Below, one piece after another: positions 19,804 through 31,491 of a stretch of DNA of 64,000 nt. The translations under genes and the position numbers were made by a program. This DNA is from Uranotaenia lowii. Taxonomy: Eukaryota > Arthropoda > Insecta > Diptera > Culicidae. Where the stretch lies: assembly GCF_029784155.1 (NCBI RefSeq), contig NC_073693.1, forward strand, positions 113,708,683 to 113,772,682, read 5' to 3'. Under the pieces are notes generated by a model. It was not told where the DNA came from, searched no databases, and saw only the letters and a list, made by a program, of their open reading frames with translations. Positions within the stretch are counted from its first letter, which is position 1, and every line of letters starts with the position of its first letter.

Positions 19804-20520
19804 GTGGCAAACTTCGAACCCTGAAGATAAGAGGTTGGGCTTCGAGTCGTTAGAGGAGAGGTCAGGCCTCAAACCTTCAGGCGGAGAGGTTTGTGTGGTC
19901 AACCCCGAGTCTTTATGATAGGAGGTCGGGTCCCGAGTCGTAAGAGGAGGGATCAGGCCCCTTACCAACAAGAGGAGGGGTACAAGTGGTCACCTCGAGT
20001 CATTACGAGGAGAGGTCAGATTTCAAGTCGTTAGAGGAGAGATCGGGCCTTGAATCGTGCAGAGGAGAGGTAAACCTCGAGTCGATGCGAGGAGGGGTCG
20101 GATCTCAAGTCGTTAGAGGAGAGATCAGGCCTCAAGTCGCGAAGAGGAGAGGTTTGTGTGGGAATCTCGAGTCATTGCGAGGAGATGTCGGTTCTCAAGT
20201 CGTTAGAGGAGAGTTCAGGCGTCGAGTCGTAAGGATGAGAGGTTTTGCTGAAAGTGGTCTCGTTAATGAGTATTGCCTTTGAGCGCATTAGCGCGAATAG
20301 ACCTCCCACTATTGAAGCATAGTGTACTAAACAGTTCGAGGTGGGAACCAGGTCTGCGGCCCCAGGTGGAGTTTAGGGAGTAGGGGGTATACACGGAGTA
20401 TATCATGAGTCTGCCCATTGTACCCATGGACCCAGAGTAGCAAACTGGGGGGACGCGGTGGCTCGCCGTGCCTTGGAATACAATCCGTAAACCGGGATTT
20501 ACCACCTGTGGTTACCAACT
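18916..20520 (+). promoter_or_regulatory. Long structured 3' UTR of the R1-clade element
   Basis: A 1.6-kb GC-rich 3' UTR, far longer than needed for polyadenylation. It holds two ~485-bp repeats with stem-loops, an array of ~29-bp repeats, then a ~250-bp non-repeated end that leads into the A-tail. In R1/R2-type elements the reverse transcriptase recognises 3' UTR structure, so this is a plausible recognition region; that is inference. Confidence 0.75.
19838..20248 (+). repeat. Array of about fourteen ~29-bp repeats in the 3' UTR
   Basis: Units of 26-36 bp share CGAGTCGTTAGAGGAGAGGTC-like cores and are arranged roughly as trimers of ~93 bp. Several can fold through CTCG...CGAG. The array follows the stem-loop duplication directly and is purine-rich on the sense strand. 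Confidence 0.8.
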
Positions 20521-20549
20521 AAAAAAAAAAAAAAAAAATGGAAACTGAT
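20521..20549 (+). repeat. A18 tail and 3' target duplication of the R1-clade element
   Basis: Eighteen A bases at 20521-20538 are followed by TGGAAACTGAT, which repeats the sequence just before the 5' end of the element. Confidence 0.9.
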
Positions 20550-21919
20550 AGAGAGATTTGAGAAACATATGACTATAGCTAGATCTGATTCAAAAAAGAA
20601 AATCCTTCTTTCACAAGACTGTGTAAATCTGGTCCCTCTTTGACGACTCTGGTGGTCTTTGAAAAGCAATTAGCCTAAATTGGATGTTGCTTAAAACATT
20701 GAAGTTTTCAATCGAAAATCAGTTAATCTCTTGAACGGAGACTCCGGGCCAGGTCAAACTTGGTTTGTTCAAATTCTAAGGTAAAATCAAATCAATAATT
20801 TATCAGATAATACCCAGTAATGGGTAAAAAATAATGAAGCACTGTCAAGCCACGCCCCAAATAGGGTATGTAGAAACAAAAACAGACAACGACCAAACTG
20901 CCGAGCATTTTGAGGTTTTGCTACCTTCTTAGTAGCTTACTTAGCACTGATAAATTAGGGGAGGGGAAACGATACACACTTATCAATCGAAAACGCTCAC
21001 TGAAGAAAATAATAAATTTCTTTCCAAACACCGGTATGTGAACTTTTCATATACCGTGTGTAGAGATGAGGTATTGGATATATAAAAAATATATAAAATT
21101 CAATAAAAATAAAATAAAACAATAGTTATAATCGGCAATACTGAAGGTAAATAAAATAAAATACATTTCTGCAGCAATGTTTGTTATTTCAGTAATACAA
21201 GGCAAAACAAAGTCAGCCATTGATCTATTCTTGTGAGCGACAGACTTGTTTGAGAGAATCTCTGAATTGCAATTCGTAAGAATCTTAAAATCACGACAAT
21301 GGCGTAGTTGGTAGAATAAGCACAGAGATCGTAGATTATTAAAACTTCTGCTACGATTTTTTTTTATTCAGCCTCTGCTAAAAGACAGATTGGTCCAGGA
21401 AGCGAAGATTTTTCGTCAGCTTCTGCTGATTGTTTTTTGGCCTTCCGGTGGAAAATACGAATTGGCTTGGGAAGCGCAGATTTTTAAGCCAGTTTATGCT
21501 GATTATTGGATTTGATTTGGCCTTCCGGTGGAAAGAGGTGGATTGGATAAGGGTGTGCAGATTTTTAAGCTGACGCTGCTGATTGTTTGCTTAGATTTGG
21601 CATTTTGGTTGGGAAGGTTGTTTCTAAGAATATTTAAAATTGTTCTGGCTCTGGTAAACAAAGACAGAGCAAAAAAACAAACGAAGACTCAGAAAACCTT
21701 TGCTAAGAATGGAATGTAGAATTTAGATAAAAAATATTTATAAAATAAAACTTTGTTTAAGAGAAAAACAATTATCTGTTAATAAAATTTTTATTTACGA
21801 ATAGAGGTGAGAAGAAATGTACAGATGTGATAAAGGATATGCAGAAAATAAATAAATATTTTTAGATTTGAAAAGCCTGTGATAAGTAAGGAATGTAGAA
21901 ATAAGAGCAAGGATATTTG
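20550..21919. other. AT-rich flank, no gene recognised
   Basis: Apart from the short tandem repeat at 21383-21611, I see no coding region or element boundary. Confidence 0.5.
21383..21611 (+). repeat. Three tandem copies of a ~75-bp unit
   Basis: Each unit has AATTGG or GATTGG, then GCAGATTTTTAAGC-like, GCTGATTGTT-like and TTTGGCCTTCCGGTGGAAA-like blocks. The third unit is more diverged. Function unknown; it may be a minisatellite. Confidence 0.65.
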
Positions 21920-22112
21920 AAAAAATAAACAACGACTTTTTTTTTTCTTTTTTTTTCTTTTTTTTTTAAATTGCGACCCAGAGATGGGTCTTGACTCAAA
22001 CATTCAGTCAGTGAAACTTTTTTTGTAGAGAAATGAATCCAACTTAGATGAAATTTCAGGGACTAGATAAGAGAAAATCGATGTTGAAAAACATGCGAAA
22101 AAAAATCGCCTT

Positions 22113-22186
22113 GTCTCCCGGTGAGACTTGAACCCACATCTTGCGCCTCTCCGGGGCCCATGTATTAACATTCTACTACAGGAGAC
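22113..22186 (-). tRNA. tRNA-like sequence, left arm (probably pseudo)
   Basis: 74 nt on the minus strand. A 7-bp acceptor stem (GTCTCCT with GGGAGAC) and a T arm, GTGGG-TTCAAGT-CTCAC, are clear. The D arm can form from TGTA and TACA. The anticodon stem has one mismatch; the loop CCGGAGA would give anticodon GGA, but there is no long variable arm as tRNA-Ser needs. Best read as a tRNA-derived or pseudo-tRNA sequence. Confidence 0.5.
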
Positions 22187-22341
22187 CAACCTGGCGTATG
22201 AATATTATACTGGTTCCAACTACCGTAAGATGAAATGATGGGAATAGAAATAGACCAAGAAAAATGATTATGATCACATGGGAGAACTATTCCCTTCATT
22301 CCGATAGACATCGACACTCAACCAGTATAATATTCAGGTTG

Positions 22342-22415
22342 GTCTCCTGTAGTAGAATGTTAATACATGGGGCCCGGAGAGGCGCAAGATGTGGGTTCAA
22401 GTCTCACCGGGAGAC
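22342..22415 (+). tRNA. tRNA-like sequence, right arm (probably pseudo)
   Basis: The same 74-nt tRNA-like sequence on the plus strand, pointing away from the left-arm copy. It differs in the anticodon stem (GGGGCCC instead of GGGCCCC), which weakens pairing there. The acceptor stem and T arm with the B-box-like GGGTTCAAGTC are kept. Confidence 0.48.
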
Positions 22416-22526
22416 AAGGCGAATTTTTTTTCGCATGTTTTTCAACATCGATTTTCTCTTATCTAGTCCCTGAAATTTCATCTAAGTTGGATTCATTTCT
22501 CTACAAAAAAAATAAACAACAACTTT

Positions 22527-24175
22527 AGCTTAGAATGGAATGTTGATAAAGATAAAAAAAAATTTTCTGTAATTTTGAAAAGCCTTGTTAGATATATTTA
22601 TGGAGCTGAAAAAATCTTCTTTTTGCAATCTATTACATAAGAAACTGTTATACAATTAAGTGTCAAAAAGAAAACAATTTCCTTTAGAGAATTTATAAAT
22701 TGGCACAAAACCCATAAGCAGAATTAGTTCCACAGAAGAAATAAAAATGATGTTGATTTTTCAGTACAAAATATTCAATTGTCTCATATAAACCTAAAAG
22801 TTTAAATTTTCTCATGTAAACGTTTCTTAAAAATTCTGCAAGAAAATTATGGATGAATTTTGACGAAGCTTTTTAGGCTCCAGGGTTTGAGAAATTCAAA
22901 AATGACACCAAATCGACTCAGTCTATTGCTACATACAAGCTACAAATTAACAAACAATTAAAAAATACTTCAAGTTTCAATCACTAAGCAAAAAACCCTT
23001 ATGTTTAAATTATTATCACTATTTATGTTTCTTTTAAACAACATTCAAGGAGACAAAGCTATCTAAATATGAGGGAGAAACTTCTCTTTCTAAGCCGTTC
23101 AAGGACCTTCCCTTATCTATTGCCTATGAAGCTCCAACCTGGGAGAAATAAAACAGCACCATTACAACTACCCAAACTCGGTTTTCCACTCAATCTAACG
23201 AGCATGGTCCTTTTTCTCACAACTAGCTAGTGCCAGCATTTTTACGACAGATCACATCGAAACATAAACCATCATTTGGTGGCTTCCACAGTTGATTTCA
23301 CTAGTGGGTAACTGTTTCTAGGGCGGAGGGCGAGAAATACGCCCACTAAACAGGGAAGGGGCGGCCCAAAAACGAAAACGAAAAAAAAGCTCTATTACCT
23401 TCCATCACGAGCACAACTCGTCGTCATGAACTTGTGCTGGAGCTCCCCTTTTTTCCCCGACTCAAATGCAAAGCAAGTTCAAGGTGAACATTTTCATCGA
23501 CTAACGTCGTCGGTTACGTTCTCCGACAAACGAGCGATAGGAACGACCCCCAAAAGTGCTTGAATCCGTCATTTTTGGCTCCAGCCAGCATTTAAGGACG
23601 ATGGAGCAGGAAAATACCTGAGCGACGAAAAATTTTACGATGCGTGCCTAATGATTGGAAGGTTCCATTTGAGATTGGAATGAAGCTTTGATTCGGGGCA
23701 TTCTTTTTCAAACGTTAAGAGAATAAATTGGAAGTAATTCAAATCCTTTTCAGAAAAATTGAAGAATTTTTTTTCAATAATTTTTTTGCAAACTGTTTGG
23801 AATACTTGCCATTTGAGGAAAAAGCACGTGCTCTCCAGACACAAACAGATCTCGATTAAGACTCATTGTTACACGGTTAAATGTTTAACAAATCTTCAAG
23901 CAACAATTCCGTTGTTATTACGAATCTTCATGACCTAGAGAAGTTTTTTTTTTATTAATAAATTTAAAATCCAACACTTCAATTCACCTTTAATGCTGTT
24001 TTTTTTTCAAAGTTTGCATCCTTTTATTTCGAGGTCGAAAACTGTTTGTTTATTCGTAGTTGTCAAAACACTAAGGAAACAATGGTTACAATAACTAGAC
24101 AGCGTTTTCGTTTATTTTCCACTGGCTCCGTTGCAAACTATTTCTTCGTTAACAAACAGAGAATTAAATTTACTT
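22527..24175. other. No gene recognised; GC-richer island at about 23040-23640
   Basis: The left part is AT-rich. From about 23040 to 23640 the sequence is more balanced and complex, without repeat ends, for example GGGCGGAGGGCGAGAAATAC near 23320. It could be unique host DNA such as an enhancer or intron segment. No splice-bounded exon could be supported. Confidence 0.4.
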
Positions 24176-24418
24176 TTAAAGCTAGAGAGATTATGTGCAT
24201 AGATCAGAAGCTATTTAACAAATCGTCGTCTTGCTGTTAAAATTGGATGCTCTGAATTTTCAGATTCCATTCCAACTTCTGAAGTACCACAAGGAAGTAA
24301 TCTGGGCCCTTCATTGTTCATCCTGTTCTGCACTGATATTAACATGCTGCTTTTTGGATGCGGAGCATTAATGTACGCGGACGATTTTAAAATTTTCAGA
24401 TCGTTAACAGTTTGGTAG
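24176..24418 (+). pseudogene. Jockey-type reverse transcriptase fragment
   Basis: In one frame the translation contains IRSYLTNRRLAVKIGC, then the motif B region EVPQGSNLGPSLF at 24281 and following, then ALMYADDFKIFR with the YADD active-site motif. A TAG at 24200 interrupts it, and further stops follow after 24410. This is the middle of a reverse transcriptase as found in jockey/CR1-group LINEs; no ends of the element are visible. It is a short dead remnant. Confidence 0.8.
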
Positions 24419-25100
24419 ATTGTCCCATACTACAGCAATTCCTTGATACAGTTGTAAACTGCTACTGGTCTTAAGAGTTTTTAAGTGATTTATCATAACA
24501 TTTGGACGGTATTCTGAAATTACCGGAAAAAAAATCCAACTTAAAAAAAATAAATTTTTGCTTTGCAGTGCTGTACCTTATTCCTCAAAATTCCAATTTA
24601 AATTTTATTTTGATTATATGATCAAAATTTCAAATGAAAACACATAGTACCCAAATATTACTGTTACTCGTAATATACTAATGAAAATAAAAAAAATTTC
24701 GTAGTTTTCGTGCCTAGCTCGCAATTTCTCAAAAATTGCTCACTTTTTCCTAATGCCCGTGGTAGATTATAATTTCTACAATCGATTGATATACTTTCTA
24801 CGAGGTTTTTTTTAAAATTTTCTAGTATCGTTTTCTATATTTACTGAAAGATGTCGGAATTCCACCAAATTGTAAAACGTTTTGCAGCAGCTGCACGCAC
24901 CTCACAACCCCCTGGGAGAACTTTGATCAAACCAAATCCATGTCTCTATCGGTCATTGCCTTCAACATTTTCAATGACTTTCAGCTTTTCAAAGCTACAT
25001 AGCCATAGTGTAGATGTATATATTGGCTTCCGTAAGTTTCGGCGCTAATTTTCTATATTCCGCACAATTCTATCAAAGTTTGATTTCACAGAAAGTATTT
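24419..25100. other. AT-rich stretch, no gene recognised
   Basis: Possible decayed downstream part of the reverse transcriptase at the left. I see nothing else I can name. Confidence 0.4.
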
Positions 25101-25159
25101 TGATACTTCGTTTGGCCATACTGTTTTAAAAAGGATTTTCTTATTAAAAGGATTTTCTT

Positions 25160-25340
25160 ATTCTTAAAGCTGTTTTGGTCAATATTACCCGAAGCGCATA
25201 TCCAAAGCATCTCACCATCATTTCAATATGTAAGAACTGAAATTTTCAGAAAACAAGAATGTTTTATGAAACTAATAATCAAATTAACAAGAAAAAAACT
25301 CAAATTTCAGTTTTGGAAATCGATTCATAGAGACAGGCCC
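25160..25340. repeat. Dispersed repeat shared with about 55290-55450
   Basis: Both places contain CCAAAGCATCTCACCATCAT-like sequence, GAAATTTTCAG-like sequence, then TGTTTTATGAAACTAATAAT and CAAATTAACAAG-like blocks in the same order. The boundaries and family are unknown. Confidence 0.5.
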
Positions 25341-28300
25341 GAGCGAAGGATCCCTCCATGGCACAGTGGTTTAAAACTTGTAAAATGTGATCATGGGCTT
25401 CTTGAAGGCTTAAATGTCAAAAAGCTTTATAGTATGTTCTACAATGTTTCATCATTAAAAAACGCGCATATTTTATTGTACATTATTTTTCTGATCAAGT
25501 CACCAATAAGTGAGAGACTCATTTTGAGAAACTTTGTTGAAGACGTCAAAGATCTTTTAAAACAACATGTTTTAAAGACATTTTTTCCAAAACTTACCGT
25601 ACGAATTTTTTTTAAACTTTTTTCGAAGCAAGTTTTGAGACCAACTTTGTATGAAAGAGTTGTGACAATTACACAATAAACTACACAACTTCATTGAAGG
25701 TGTCAAGTCACTATTTTTAAGTTTAATGGTACTTTTTGAGTGATTTTTTTTAATTGCATGTTTGTATTGTTTAATATCTCTGAAAAATACAAACATACCA
25801 AAACGAAAATAATTTATAAGAAGGGGCAATTTTTTAAACTTTCTTAGACATATGGTTTCATTTTTATGCATGAAGTTTTACTTCTAAAATAACTTATCTA
25901 AATAAGCTAGACATAATTACAATACCATAAATGCACAATGAATAAGGAAGTTGATTTCTCAACCATGACCATCGCAAATTCGATGAAATATTAAATTATA
26001 CCGGAATTATAATCGGAATCAAAGTTTTAAATCAATATTGGTTCCAGTTTGTTAAAAAAAATTATTCAAAATTATGATCGTTACTCTGAACAAGAAATGA
26101 GCGAAAAGTAAATGAAATATATCATCAGAATAGAGAGAAATTAAATACGAATCCTTTAATAAATTTCAGATAAGGTCGGAGACCAACCACGATTGATTTT
26201 TTTTAGCAAATTATTAAAATTGTTTATTATTAACCATTTTAAATTACATTACCTAAAATTTGCTACTTTTAATAAATTTTCGAACTTTTCATAGATCAAT
26301 TTTAAATTATGAACGATAAAAAAAGGATTTTAAAAAATAAAAATTGTTAAAACGTTTATAAACTTTCCAGCGTGGCTTAAGATTGAAATTTTAAGCTAAG
26401 AAATATTTTGGCGGCGTGAATTTTCAAAAGATTTAGCCCTGGAAAGGACAAAGGAAAGAGATTAATTTTTCCAATTGCAAATTAAGATTTTAATTATTCT
26501 AAGATTATGTTTTCAGAACACAGAAACTTAGAGTAGAACAACAAAGGCAAATTTATCAAAAGTATTTCCATTATTTTTAATTAGTTTGACTTTAAAATTG
26601 GCTTAGATTATTTGAAAATTAGAAAAATCTATACAATGATACTTTTTAATTTTGACATATTTATTTGAAAATAAATATAAAATGATAATTTATTTTTTGG
26701 TCCTAATTAATAAAAGTTATGTTTTAGTAAGAACATTTAAAATTTAAAAAAATGAAAATTTGTTCCACGAGGACTCGCTCATTTCCAATATCTATTAAGT
26801 TCTTCTAATTTCCAATCCTATTTTTCAATAACTCACGGTGATTAATCGTTTAAGAAATTTGAACATATTATGAATATAAACACGATAAGATTTAAAATCT
26901 TAGAAATATCTTTAAAAACTTATTAAAAACTTTTTATTCAATTCATTCTATAATTTAAGTTACGGACTTTTCGAAGTAGGCGTTGATGGAATCGGACGTA
27001 TAAATATTTCCGCGTGTGTTGAAATCGTGGAAGAGAAAATATATTTTGGTTTTCAAGCTCTCATGTTTTCAATAATTGGAGTAATAATAACACAGGGCAG
27101 TTTCCACTTATTGCAAAGCTGGATCAACCTGTTAGGCCCTCGAATATCGATGCTGTTCTTCCGGAATTTCCTAGTGCGGGTGAGCAAGCATAGAGAGGCG
27201 TAGTGTTGTTCCCAGGGCCGGGTCTTGCCCGACAGCCCACAGATGCCGGTTCCAGAATTCGGACGACTCTGCACAGGCCTCTTTGGCAAAACTCGAAAAA
27301 TGAAAGAAGCCGAAGCTAAGTCTCCTTTACATTATGGTTCATTCTTTAAAAAGCGAAATCGATACGTTCAAAAAGTTTTTTTACGGCGGGTTCCGTACCA
27401 AATTAATTTCTTTGAGTAGGCATATCCATACCGTTTGGAAACTCTAGTTCAAATTCAAGTAGTCATGTTTAAAGTTTTAATTTTAATTTTCTTATTTTGC
27501 TTGAATATGATTTGTATTAAAGATCGTTTATTGTTTTCAACGATTACGATTACGACTCAAGATTACTTAGATGCCCAAAAATGTTCTCGTGCATGAATTG
27601 TTAATAAGAGTTTCAGCATTCAAATGTTATTTATACGTTTTACTTGCAAGTTGTGGTATCATTTTTATTTTATCTACAAGAAACAATTTTGAATCCTTTA
27701 TAAAGGAAACATATTTTAATTTTTTTTTAGTATTTGGTTTCGTATTGCGATCTAGCATATATCGTTAGCATATTATTCCAAGTGAAGTGTTCGAGGCTTA
27801 ATCAAACGAAAAATTAATTATTTAGAGTTTGAAACTGAGAAATTTGTAATGTGTCAATTTGAAAAATTTTAGTTTTGGAATTCTAAAAATTATAGGAAAG
27901 ATGCTCTAGATTTTGACAGAAGTTAGTTATCGACAAATTATTGCAAATAGGCATATTGATATTCACTTCTTGGTATTCGGAGTTATTTATGATCGCGCGG
28001 ACATCAATTATAACGATTCACCCAATACCGTTCAAAATAACGGAAAGCTTTTCTCGAAATAGTTCACTATCTGCACTTAACATTATATCGCACCGTATTT
28101 CGAAGTGTTTCCGTTACGATCGTACGTAAGTACAATCTTCATAAACATCCATATATGGTTCAAAACATCCAAATAACCGGCCAAAAATTCTGAGCAAAAA
28201 ATCAATAATAATTCTTACTTGGCTAGGGCAACCAGATTGCAAAACTTTAATTAATTATTACGAATGATCTGACAGTGTATCAATTTATTAAAAGAAAGTG

Positions 28301-29400
28301 TGTAAGGTAGGAAAACATCAGAAAGCTAGAATATATGTTTCATTCAAGAAGTTCAAAGAAATTTGATTCATTCCATTCACAAATAATAGGAGCGTGAGAG
28401 AGAATTTCAAATTATCAATCACACTTATCAAAAGTGTCTCCTGATCATATCCTTCCACCCAAATCTCCAAACCAAAATTATTTGCTAGGATGCAGAGGTG
28501 ACCTCGGTCCTAAAGCATGAATTTTTAATCTTTCAATCCTTTTTCTCTCTTTCCATCTATCTATTGACTACTAGGACGTGGCCAGCACCGTTATTGATGT
28601 TCAAAGAGAGAGCATCAGTTTTGGACATTGTGAATGTGTTGCCAATCCCAGGCACCATTCTTTTGACCTCTGATCAAAGCTGATGGCCTCGGTCAATCAC
28701 GGAGTAGCAACCAACCACGATCCAAGTAATTAAATATTATTAATTTGAAAAAGCACCAATCATTTGTTGTCTCAAAGGAACATTTTTGTTAAAATTTACG
28801 AAGAAGCATTTCTTATTCAATGGTTTTTGGTGGATGTGAGTAGTCAATCAAGCTAAGCTAAGCTAAGCTAGTTCATTATAATTTAAGTTACAACATTTTG
28901 GTAGACTGTGGCGTCCTTTACTCAACTTTTTCAGATTATGTCTTTCACCTCTCTTTTGAGTGCTATGAAAATTAAAAGTTTAAAAATGAATCTGTTTTGT
29001 GTGAAAACGATTATTTAAAATTGATGAATTTAAAATTCTTTATTAAAGGAAAAAAAATTAATTTGTGTATTATATTCTATTCAATAAAGGAATGTAATTT
29101 TGATGATGATGAGGACGCTTAATTATCTAAAAAGTTAAACTCTGTAAACTCTCTCTCTCTCTGTTAAATTGGGAGTAAATATTTCTGACATTATTGAAGA
29201 AAATTTCATATAACAAATTTGATGAAGTCTGAAAACCGAGTATTTGTGCTTTAATAAATATCTTACATTCATTTTTTTTGGTTAAAAATCTTTTATTTTA
29301 TAGTTTTGGAAAAAGAAATGAAAAATAAAACTTCTTTATATTTTTTTTCTCAGAAGTCAAAACTTCTTGCGATCTTGGAGAAAGTTGATAAAAACCTTTA
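25341..29400. other. Mostly AT-rich DNA, no gene recognised
   Basis: The stretch holds low-complexity A/T sequence and a few more balanced patches (about 27110-27290 and 28560-28730) that resemble repeat fragments but could not be assigned. An (AGCTA)n run lies near 28850. The 137-codon frame at 25266-25679 has no recognisable motif. Confidence 0.4.
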
Positions 29401-29408
29401 TTTTTTTT

Positions 29409-29600
29409 GTATGTATGTATGTATTGAATCCACCTTGGGTTTACGGCAGCGCCGCGATTGTGGCAAAAAAAATAACCCACACGTCCATCTTGGCTACCAC
29501 GCAACACAATCATAACCACTCAATGAGACTTCTAAGGGAATGGAATCGTAAGCAGAGGCACTAACGGTATCCAGGGTGAAAAGGGGAAAAGTCTCGAAAA
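29409..29600 (-). repeat. Possible SINE-like sequence with a (CATA)n tail
   Basis: A (TGTA)n run at about 29410-29427 would be a 3' simple-repeat tail on the minus strand, behind a compact GC-richer body. The repeat at 31150 on the plus strand also ends in (CATA)n. The body shows no clear A or B box. Confidence 0.3.
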
Positions 29601-31149
29601 GCTATAACCATATTGTTGACTAACCACGATAGTCCAGTCCACGAACGTCCAGTGTTCGAAACGGTACTAGCATACACGGTAACCCGCTCTTTTTGTAAAC
29701 AATATAATATATGTAATATTAAGTATGCAATATAAAATTATAAATATAAATTATATAGTATAATAAAATATAAGGCAATATGATCTTATACAATACAATA
29801 AAATACGATATAGTATGATAAAATATAATTAAATATAAAAAAAACTATTTGTTTGTATTTACTGCATCTACGATCATATGTTATTTATGTTTCCACCTTG
29901 GCTAAAAAAAAAATTGCAATGAGCTAGATGATAAAAAAAACATAATTATAAAACTATAATACCATTTCCGGAATGACGAACATCAGTCGTTATTGCGAAT
30001 TTCATGATGCTGTAAGTAAACATGATAATTAATTAAATTAAACAAAACCAAGATATATGTTATTAAAATTTATCAAAGATGCCGTCCGGTAACCTATAAA
30101 ATAGATAGTTATTAACAAAACATTTAGTTCAACGTGTGTAAATTCTAAATCCTCGCTCTGCTTACTTGCTATTGATGCTGACAATTTGAAATATTTATTA
30201 TATAAAAAATAATTTTAAAATAAATATTTTATAAGTGTAACTCAACTCAGGTCCCTAAAAGGGTTTAAAAACGCCCTCTGAGACAACTTTTCATCGTCTG
30301 GTTAAATGTTTTAGCAGGGTATTGAATCGGTCAAATATTTTTGGTTGTCCTGATGACAGCGCTCGTGTTTTTACCGGGTCCGAGAAAGTTTTAAATAAAT
30401 TGTTTGTTTGAATTTGAATAATTTTCATAAATTGTGAGAAGATGTATAAAAGAAGTAGCTGGAGGTCTACTGAATCTCTGAGCGCCGGAAGTGTTTCATG
30501 GATGCTAGCTAATGCACAATTCATAAAATTTGCATCTAGCAAAAGGCAAAATTTTGGACAATTGAAATGAAGTTTGTGACTCCAGTGCTTTTGAATTAGT
30601 GTAACTCTAAATTAACGAAGGAGTTTCACTGATAGGTCTCACAAGTTTCGCCGAAATAGCGGAGGTTGTGTTTCAGTAATGGTTTGTGGATTTAAAAACC
30701 TGCGTGAAAATGTGTTGAGACTGCAGTTTCTTGCCCATTCCGTGATAATCGTCGTCGATTGTTGTTATAAAATAATTCCCTGGGGTACCTATGAATTAAA
30801 TCACAATCAAGAAAACAAGAACCTTGAAATTGATGTTTTGAATGTGATAATTGATAAAGTGATTGTTATGTAGAGTTGGTGTGGAAAGAAAAGTTTGCCA
30901 TTTGGCCAATAGCCCTGGTGATCACGGCATGCTGCGATCAGATAAGTTTTCTAATATGGTTTTTTGGCCGCTTAGAAATACCCGAAGCCTTTATGGAATA
31001 ACGATAAGTATCCTAAATATTATTTTATGAATTTTAGATTCCTTTTTAAACTCAGGTAAACATAAAATTAAGGTTATAAATAGGTAAGATGCAAAACATC
31101 ATTCAAGAGTGTATCATGATCGTAAATTCAAAATAGCTTAACTCTATTA
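29600..31149. other. AT-rich DNA with cryptic ATATA repeats, no gene recognised
   Basis: From about 29700 to 29850 the sequence is a cryptic simple repeat of AATATAAT-like words; a similar one lies at about 32480-32650. I see no coding region. Confidence 0.4.
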
Positions 31150-31491
31150 TGGGGACTTAGTGGGAGGTAGGACAAGGCATCAAACGAGCGGAAAACTGAT
31201 ATACAATGGATTGTGGGTTCAAGCCAGCCGGAGTATCTCGGCAAATTTGGAATCATGTGTAGGGTACTAAGGTACCTTTCCAGGATTCTTTATTTGTTTC
31301 GAACAGTTTGAAGGGAGCGAGATGATTCAAACCTGTCCCAAGCCAGTGGTAACGGACCCCTTGGTTGTGCTGCAATGATTGTTGATGAGTTAAGCATGAA
31401 CAGTATTTGAAAATGCGATCGAGACTTCCCGTACCGCCTCGGGTCGAAAGACCTATCAGCCACTGGTGGGTTCTCATACATACATACATAC
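31150..31491 (+). repeat. SINE-like element with (CATA)n tail
   Basis: GGATTGTGGGTTCAAGCC near 31208-31226 is a good B-box region with the GGGTTCAAGCC core, and an A-box-like stretch lies upstream. The element ends in CATACATACATACATAC at about 31475-31490. A tRNA-like head with a simple-repeat tail is typical of SINEs mobilised by RTE-type LINEs. No clear target duplication was found. Confidence 0.5.

Larger units (their letters stand above)
14130..20535 (+). mobile_element. Full-length R1-clade non-LTR retrotransposon
   Basis: The order is a 350-bp 5' UTR, ORF1 (gag-like), ORF2 (endonuclease and reverse transcriptase), a 1.6-kb structured 3' UTR and an 18-base A run. Both frames are open throughout, and the target duplication shows no mismatch. 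Base composition is clearly richer in G+C than the surroundings, as expected for a young element that has not yet drifted to the host's AT bias. The zinc knuckles, APE endonuclease, reverse transcriptase and C-terminal CCHC place it in the R1/jockey group; R1 clade is preferred from the NLNH and GDFNAWAVEWGS endonuclease motifs. It is not in rDNA, so it is not a site-specific R1. Confidence 0.92.
21920..22526 (-). mobile_element. Retroposed palindrome with two tRNA-like sequences
   Basis: A direct repeat, AAAAAATAAACAACGACTT at 21920-21938 and the same with one change at ~22507-22525, flanks the unit. Just inside the left repeat is a T-rich run (~21937-21968), which is a poly-A tail on the minus strand. 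Between about 22018 and 22512 the sequence is an almost complete inverted repeat with arms of ~230 bp and a spacer of only ~40 bp. The layout fits a minus-strand RNA copied by a LINE enzyme. The palindrome could have formed by template switching. Confidence 0.7.

Noticed and set aside
19838..20248. CRISPR-like array
   Set aside because: The ~29-bp units are contiguous variants with no distinct spacers, and they lie in a eukaryotic retrotransposon 3' UTR.
14130..20535. Site-specific R1 insertion in 28S rDNA
   Set aside because: The flanks are AT-rich with a dispersed repeat upstream and show no rRNA sequence.
22113..22415. Two functional tRNA-Ser genes
   Set aside because: The anticodon loop would read GGA, but the long variable arm of tRNA-Ser is missing and the anticodon stem has mismatches. 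The retroposed palindrome context also argues against working genes.
25266..25679. 137-codon frame on the plus strand
   Set aside because: Starts in a dispersed repeat and continues in AT-rich sequence with no motif or codon pattern supporting a gene.
27053..27289. 78-codon minus-strand frame in a GC-richer patch
   Set aside because: The translation resembles no domain I know; the patch may be a repeat fragment but could not be assigned.
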